The notes under the pieces are model-generated. The model was not told where the DNA came from, did not search any database, and saw only the letters and a list, made by a program, of their open reading frames with translations. Source: Monilinia fructicola (Eukaryota > Ascomycota > Leotiomycetes > Helotiales > Sclerotiniaceae). From it: 64,000 nt of DNA. Below, piece by piece: positions 58,186 through 64,000 of this stretch; positions within the stretch are counted from its first letter, which is position 1; every line of letters begins with the position of its first letter. The translations under genes were made by a program, and so were the position numbers. Location: contig VICG01000007.1 in assembly GCA_008692225.1 (NCBI GenBank), positions 2,142,501 through 2,206,500 of the forward strand, in the 5' to 3' direction.

Positions 58186-60299
58186 GGAGATGCCTGATAT
58201 TTATTCATAGTATTCAAATATCGTAAGCTACCAAATAGCTCCAGCTAGTATTAAAACGACTCATGTAGCCAGCATGACGTATTATATTGTCAGTTGAATG
58301 AGTCAGTCACCACGGCAATTTCAATAGTCTGGAAAGTGGCCAGTTAGACTGGGCGAATCTCGAACTAGAACATGGATAGTTGAGCTCACTATAGCATGTT
58401 CCTATGTTCAATGTTGTCAAGTTACAATTACTTTGCTCCGGAAATACCCAAACTATATCCCATATATACATTTATACACATTAGTTCCAGAATTGAAAGA
58501 GCATAGAATACTATCTTCTACACCAAATCCTATGCCATTTCGACAATTTTGACCTTTTCTTGGTCGATTTTACTTCGAGCGATGAGTGGTCATTTGGTTC
58601 CGTAGCTCTACAAGCTCGATATTATTGTCAAAGATGGCGCAAGTTTGGTACGTTTAAGTCATTATTTGGAGCACACTAAGATTGGAACATCTCATTTGGA
58701 CATCCTACGAGCCATGCATACCCATTGCATGAATCGTGAAGCTGTGTCATGTGTTCTTCGATTCATGTCTTGACATTTTCAAGGAAAAGTACTCTCACTG
58801 ACCTCGCTATATTGTTCTACTAAGTAATGTGGTATTGCGTTTTTCTATCATCTTCCAAAGAGGAAATTGGACTTAATTTATATGCTAAGTGAATGTAATG
58901 ACAAGAGGCCTCTCTTGTGATCAAAGGGAGTTGATTTTGATTAGAAAAACATGATATCTAAAGCTGATCTGCTACGTCTCTCTATCTCTTGCAAACCTCC
59001 TTCATCTTAGCACACCATGAGCATGTTGTGAACCAAGTGTTTCAGCTGGAAATTTTCTATGGGGGAAGAATTAGTTCACATCCCCCAAACAGTATAATAT
59101 CATGACGACCATCGACGGGCACTCTGCCCAATAAAGATTTTGGAGAGCCCTATTCACAGCATTGGAAGATTCAAAACCCTAAGCTAACTGTTCAATGTGA
59201 TTGTGAACCATACCGAGGACGGCATCATTGGGGCCGTTCATACCAGCCATATCAGCCTGCTCACCTTTTAACATGGGGTTTAGTGTATCAAGACAACAGG
59301 CAACAGCTAAAATCAAATGTGTACAAGACATGCAACGCTGCGCCAGCTTCTGAGCATCCATTCCCACCATGTACATTGTCTCTGTCGCCATCAGAACTCC
59401 ACTGGTATCTTGATCCAGCATAATGACCGACACTGTGGACAACAACAGAGTTATGATGAACGCCCCAACAACGTAATAGCGTCAGTAGATTCATTTGTAA
59501 GTAAGTCATAGCTAATTAGGCTCGGCTTGAAGATTGATGTAATATCTGAGTGCTGGCCCATGCTCGTCGATAATGGATTTGATTGTAGGGAAAGCTTGGC
59601 TTGTGCCAATTTTATGACAGCGACAGATATCAGATCGAACACAAGAAAGGCTGTCAAATAACTGTTTCCTATTCCATTCTAGCTAGAGCCTGCCCAATGA
59701 ACACGAAAGCAATCGAAAGACTTGCGATCGCTTTGGTTTTCTCAATCCTGGTACCATTTGTTGCCTTGGATAGATGACCTAAGCGATGCTACATCCCCTT
59801 ATAGCAATGCTGTGGCGATGGTGAAGATGTCCTACAGTTGCTTGCCGAGTAGGAGAGAGGACACAGGGTCAAAGAGCAAGAATCGATACACGGGAGGAAC
59901 AAAACCCACGCTTGCGCATTTGGTTTCAGCGGAGAACCCGTGTTGGCAGAAACGGTAACCATGTGTGTCCTTTGAGTTTCACGATGCAAGCGAGCTTCTA
60001 TCAGAAACGGATCTTCCACAAGCATGGCAGTGTTCCCGCTTGTAGCGCTGATAATTAATCGGCGCTTGAAGAGAAACTCTCTGCGGGTTTTCCATCCCAT
60101 TAGCTTGTTCGCGATACGAATGTCTCGAGAGAAGCAAATTTGCTGGAAATTTGCACGTGGAATAAACAGTTGCACAAATCTAGACCTTATCTATGCTATT
60201 CATGGCGCTCAACCGATTCGTGGACTCACCGTATATAGCTTATCATCAAGTTCCATTGATTACAAGTGCGCGGGAATAGTGAAGATGGGATATAGATAA
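58186..60299. other. unassigned region
   Basis: No gene could be recognised. 58200-59100 shows no long open frame. Open frames at 59179-59445 (minus, ...QKLAQRCMSCTHLILAVACCL) and 59789-60175 (minus) lack identifiable motifs. Either may be part of a broken regulator, but this is speculation. Confidence 0.5.
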
Positions 60300-61016
60300 G
60301 CAGCTTCATGTTTCCAGTTATTCGTGCGCGGGAAGTCACCTCTGCAATGAGGGATTTGTTGAATGATAACAGCTGGTCAACAGCAGGCCAAATATCGATA
60401 ATGACAATACCATCAGTACGAAATCTATGTTTGGTGATTGCAGCTCGGTATACGGGTGACGGAGGAGATGCGCCGACGTCTCATGACGCTATATATGACC
60501 TTGAACCAGTTGTAGCCAATGGTAAAGCAATGCCCATTCAAAATGCTGAGAGGCATTAGGGGTCAAGCTTAGTTCCCGACGGTTTAATGATGTGAGCCTC
60601 CACAGGTTTTCCCGCGAGGCTTTCCCAAGACCATTGAATTGCGGACGGAGATGATGACCGAGTGTCCAGATATCATTCATACTGCATCATTAAACTTTCA
60701 ATGGGACTCCCAGAATGTATAAAAACCTGAAATCGAACCAACCAAGTGATTCCATGAAATTTTCTACCGGCAGCTAGGAAAGACGCTGAATTTTACCTGT
60801 GATTTCCGGCCGGATAATATTCTGTTTGGAAACAACCCGATCTGGCACATTGATGCCAAGAATAGCTTTGGAGTGGACGAATACAACGACCAATATATTG
60901 CTGTCATACCTGTCTATACTGATGATGTGGCTATTGAGCAGATTTTCAACAAGATACTGGAGTTGGCCCAGTCGAGAGACGATATAAGGGGGAGAAAAGG
61001 CTTGCTCGCTTAAAAG
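60300..61016 (+). CDS. possible spliced hypothetical gene, unrecognised
   Basis: Three open stretches on the plus strand could be joined. The first runs to about 60522 (VIRAREVTSAMRDLLNDNSW ... IPSVRNLCLVIAARYTGDGG ... DLEPVVAN). The second is about 60607-60709 (VFPRGFPKTIELRTEMMTEC ... LNFQWDSQN). The third is about 60778-61016 (LGKTLNFTCDFRPDNILFG, HIDAKNSFGVDEYNDQYIAVIP ... RGRKGLLA, stop). The separating segments begin with GT and end with AG (GTAAAG...CACAG; GTATAA...GGCAG). The composition looks protein-like rather than random. I do not recognise the family, one junction phase does not fit well, and no convincing start is seen. Confidence 0.35.
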
Positions 61017-61642
61017 CCTTGAAGACAGGATGAGATTCAACAGGTGTATCCACAATTCAATCACTTGACCTCTATCATACAAGGGACTGTGTAGCATGAC
61101 TCAAATCTACCCTGAGTTTCTAGCTGTTGAATGGAATTGAAATGTTTCTCTAGTCTCATGTTACCAAGCTGATTAGAAGCTCTAGATGGAAAAGTTGCGC
61201 GTCGCGAAAGCCCATCAATATGTATATTACTTACTGTTCCACAGAATGAAGTCTTCATGAGCTCTAGAGGAGTTCTACTTCAGCCTCAGAGAAAAAAAAA
61301 ATAGTGGCATCAACCACCGTCATCATTGATGGAACGGCGAACAGAACCAGTACTAACAATGTGTAATTCTCTTCACTACCTAGTACATACGAATACATGG
61401 CCACCCAGAATCGAACGCCGTTGCTTTCTGCCATATCTATCTCCATTCCATCGCTAAAGATGGTTTTTAAAACCGTGCCGCACGGATAAGATCGAGGACG
61501 CTATAGGAGAAACCAAAAAAAATCCTGCTTTATAGTACAAAGGCGAACTACCCTCCTCTTTGGTGCCTTCACATCCACTCGCAATTTCATACCATTGGAT
61601 ATCTCCTTCGACAGGGAGGGAGAGCGTAGCCTAATTCAGACC
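61017..61642. other. spacer before the TM9 gene 3' end
   Basis: About 630 bp with a short A-run near 61296. The open frame at 61264-61446 (minus) is not supported. Confidence 0.5.
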
Positions 61643-63632
61643 CTAATCGATTTTAATGGATCCATAAATTTTCTGCACGAAAGCCCAACTAGCGAAATAC
61701 CCGATTGAACCTTGAATACTCATTAATACCATCTCAACCTGAATATTGGGTAGATGGGACTTACCAGTAAGGATAAAAAATAAAAAGGAAATCAGCGCAC
61801 TATATCCAATGTATAGTACACTGCCCGCCAAGCCACCGAGTTGAAGCTTCGTCACCCAGTAAATCATCGCGTTAGCAAACCACATACCCGGCACTTGCAC
61901 CAGCTGTCATGAATGCTCTCCAATGCCAGTGATAATTCTCGCTACATAGCAAAAAATATATCATGAGAACGGTGACAGCGGCGCATGTGATGATCATAAG
62001 ACCATAGCACAGAAACAGGAAGCCGAACATGTAGTAAACCTTGGAAAACCAAATCGACGACATGATGAAGTAAAGTTCAACAAAAATGGCTCCAAATGGC
62101 AGAATTCCTACGAGAAGCATAGATGGAATTGGACGCATATAGGAAGTAGAAGGGGGTATTTGACGTGGGATTTGGTTAGTGCGGACCGGGGAAGCGATAG
62201 GTGGTTGGCGGAACCCGACCCAACTTCCAGCGAATGATAGGGGTACGGAAAAGAAAAACCAAATAGAGACAATTACAAGCATTGTCGTGAATGGTACCGC
62301 TCCAGAAGATTCTTTGGCCCAGAGGAAGAGATTGAGGAGGAAAAATGTGCTGAAGACGATACCTGGAACGAGAGTGGGCGTTAAAGCAATGTTTAGTTTC
62401 CATTGTTCACCGCCAAAAGACTTGTACACACGAGCTGAGGCATATCCACCGATAAATCCAAGAACGGTGTAGAGGAGGATCATGATTGTACCAAGAGATC
62501 CACGATTAGATGGGGAAAGGAAACCCAAAAGTGCAAAGGCAATGGTAAAACCTGTCATAACAAATAATTGTGCGCCATTTCCAAGGAAGACACTCAAGAT
62601 CAATGGGCGTCCTGGTGTACGGAATACATCGCCATGTACCAATTTCCATCCGGAATCTTCTTGAACACCATCTTCGACAGCGGCAGAAGTTCCTGATAGA
62701 TCATCAAGATTGATCGAGTCAAGTCTGTTGTATCTTTGGATATCCTTTCTCAAGGTTCGCATGAGAATCGAAAGGACTGTAATGACGAGGAATACCACTA
62801 TAACAGCTGAGTTGATTAAAGAGAACCAATGAATCTTGGGGTCAAAAACATGGAGGTATTTGTCCCATCTAGTAGCCCAAGCTGTTGTTGATGGTTGCCA
62901 CCAGACACTATACGAATATGTGACAGCTGTCTCACCAGACTCAGAAAGTACCACTTTTGGTCCACCAGCACCACACTCTGCATCGCCTGCCTTCTGATTC
63001 AAGGTCCTGGATGAAGGTTGAACAATAACTCCAACAACTCTCATTTGACCGGCAGAAACCTCGTGGTAATCGATAAAGATATCGTAATGATTGTTCAAAT
63101 GCATGTCTTTCTGATCGCTGCTCCCCAAGGCAAACCCTTGGCTATAAAATCTAGTCTGTGTGATTTCATCCTCAATCAATTGCCCTGCGGGTAAACCATC
63201 CACTAACCAATTCAGCGCGAATCCCTGTTGTATCCTTCTGTTGACAAAATGTGCCGAGCTTTGATCGAATTTCTTCTCTCCGCAAAGTTGTGTACAGGTC
63301 TCATTGACTCCCATCTTTAGGTTGAAGGGTGAAGTCATTATGCGATCACCGAAAAGGATACTGCCCAAACTTTCGGAGACATATTCAGGTTTCGGATCTG
63401 GTCTACAGAAATGAAAGGCTGGATGATAATAATCAAAGGATACCACTGATCTCAATTGTCCATCTTCATAAGAACCAACTGGCGTGAGTCGATTTACGTA
63501 TAAGGGAACTTTGGCCCCAGGTGTATAAGACGTTGGCGCAACACCAGGCAGATAGAAAGCGGAGGTCAATTCGGGAGCAATGAAAAGAGTTGCAAGCAGA
63601 GCTGCAGATGGTGTGAGATCTTTCAAGTGCAT
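61643..63632 (-). CDS. EMP70 / TM9SF (TMN) endomembrane nonaspanin
   Basis: Golgi/endosomal nine-span protein of the Emp70 family, involved in sorting and adhesion. Start MHLKDLTPSAALLATLFIAPELTSAFYLPGVAPTSY is a signal peptide with the family's mature start. The luminal domain has VPLYVNRLTPV, YYHPAFHFCRPDP, ESLGSILFGDRI, CGEKKF and HLNNHYDIFIDYH. Then WDKYLHVFDPKIHWFSLINSAVIVVFL (first span), RYNRLD, GWKLVHGDVFR and multiple spans (LGNGAQLFVMTGFT, GFIGGYASARVYK, FSVPLSFAGSWVGFR, RQIPPSTSYMRPIPSMLLVGILPFGAIFVELYFIMSSIW, ENYHWHWRAFMTAGASAG). The C terminus is FASWAFVQKIYGSIKID, with the family's typical ending. One frame change occurs at about 61890 (AGASAG|MWFANAMIYW). A short intron near 61712-61763 is inferred. 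Confidence 0.92.
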
Positions 63633-64000
63633 GGTGAGAATGATTTATCTGGAGATGGATGAGCTTGGCACGATTCCAAGAGTAGAAGTTCAAGTATTCG
63701 TAGGGGAAACAGATTCTTGATAGGAGAGCTTACCAAGATCCAATCCTTAAGCCCTTCAAGTATTATTTAGCATGAAATGCCACAACTAAATAAATTATTG
63801 AACACTCTCATATGAAGAGGAAGTTGAAAATATGAAGAATGGAGGTCAACTTCACGATAATAGCCCAGATATGTTTGTTAGGTGAAACAAATCAACAGGT
63901 TGATGTATGAACTGCTGCTGCTACGACTCTCCTCTTGACGGAACGAACTTGAAGCTTGGGGTGGGTGGACATTCGACTAATCTGGCCTTGCGGGCTCGGT
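63633..64000. other. upstream region of the TM9 gene
   Basis: About 370 bp without a recognised gene; presumed promoter and 5' leader. Confidence 0.5.

Noticed and set aside
1..64000. tRNA, rRNA, CRISPR or bacterial-type operon features
   Set aside because: No T-loop-like GGTTCGAATC with pairing arms, no rRNA stretch, and no regularly spaced direct repeats with unique spacers were found by eye.

Overview
The window is nuclear DNA of a filamentous ascomycete, most likely a leotiomycete of the Sclerotinia/Botrytis type. The class is an inference from protein flavour and architecture. The genes carry short spliceosomal introns (about 45-190 nt, GT-AG with branch-like CTAAC/CTAAT motifs, twice GC-AG), have no operons, and are separated by microsatellite-rich AT-rich spacers. 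Conserved fungal housekeeping proteins are recognisable throughout. No tRNA, rRNA or CRISPR array was seen.

Layout. 1-1.87 kb: microsatellite spacer. 1.87-16.9 kb: gene-dense core with cytosine deaminase (broken), uroporphyrinogen decarboxylase (HEM12), a mitochondrial-looking fungal protein, TRM82, ribosomal stalk protein P0, mitochondrial MutS homolog MSH1 and a WrbA/Pst2-like flavodoxin quinone reductase. 17.6-23.0 kb: a large Snt2-type BAH/PHD/SANT chromatin protein. 23.0-27.7 kb: gene-free tandem-repeat spacer containing MITE copy 1. 27.7-31.2 kb: HELQ/Hel308-type repair helicase. 31.5-39.1 kb: accessory block with a fructosyl-amino-acid oxidase, a wrecked Zn2Cys6 regulator, a wrecked DHA1-type MFS transporter and a secreted CBM1-CE16 acetylesterase. 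39.1-44.2 kb: gene-poor AT-rich stretch with one possible amidoligase relic. 44.2-49.3 kb: LaeA-like and caffeate-type methyltransferases. 49.4-55.5 kb: GPI8, a histidine-phosphatase-family protein and Mediator MED4. 55.5-57.4 kb: a foldback element carrying MITE copy 2. 57.4-61.5 kb: one SAM-like small protein and unassigned fragments. 61.6-63.6 kb: an EMP70/TM9 endomembrane protein. The last 370 bases hold no recognised gene.

Two observations dominate. First, many conserved genes, several of them essential in yeast (HEM12, RPP0, GPI8), are interrupted by one-base length changes, mostly in homopolymers and mostly a surplus base. Genes such as the two methyltransferases, the CE16 esterase and the quinone reductase read cleanly. 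This looks more like consensus error than gene death, and it must be kept in mind before calling any single frameshift a pseudogene. Second, a ~250 bp TA-flanked MITE with imperfect inverted ends of about 36 bp occurs at 25.3 and 56.3 kb. The second copy sits inside a larger 1.27 kb TA-flanked foldback element, giving a readable insertion history.

Functionally the window mixes essential housekeeping (haem, translation, tRNA modification, GPI anchoring, Mediator, mitochondrial and nuclear DNA repair) with plant-associated or secondary-metabolism accessory genes. The accessory genes sit next to repeat-rich DNA.
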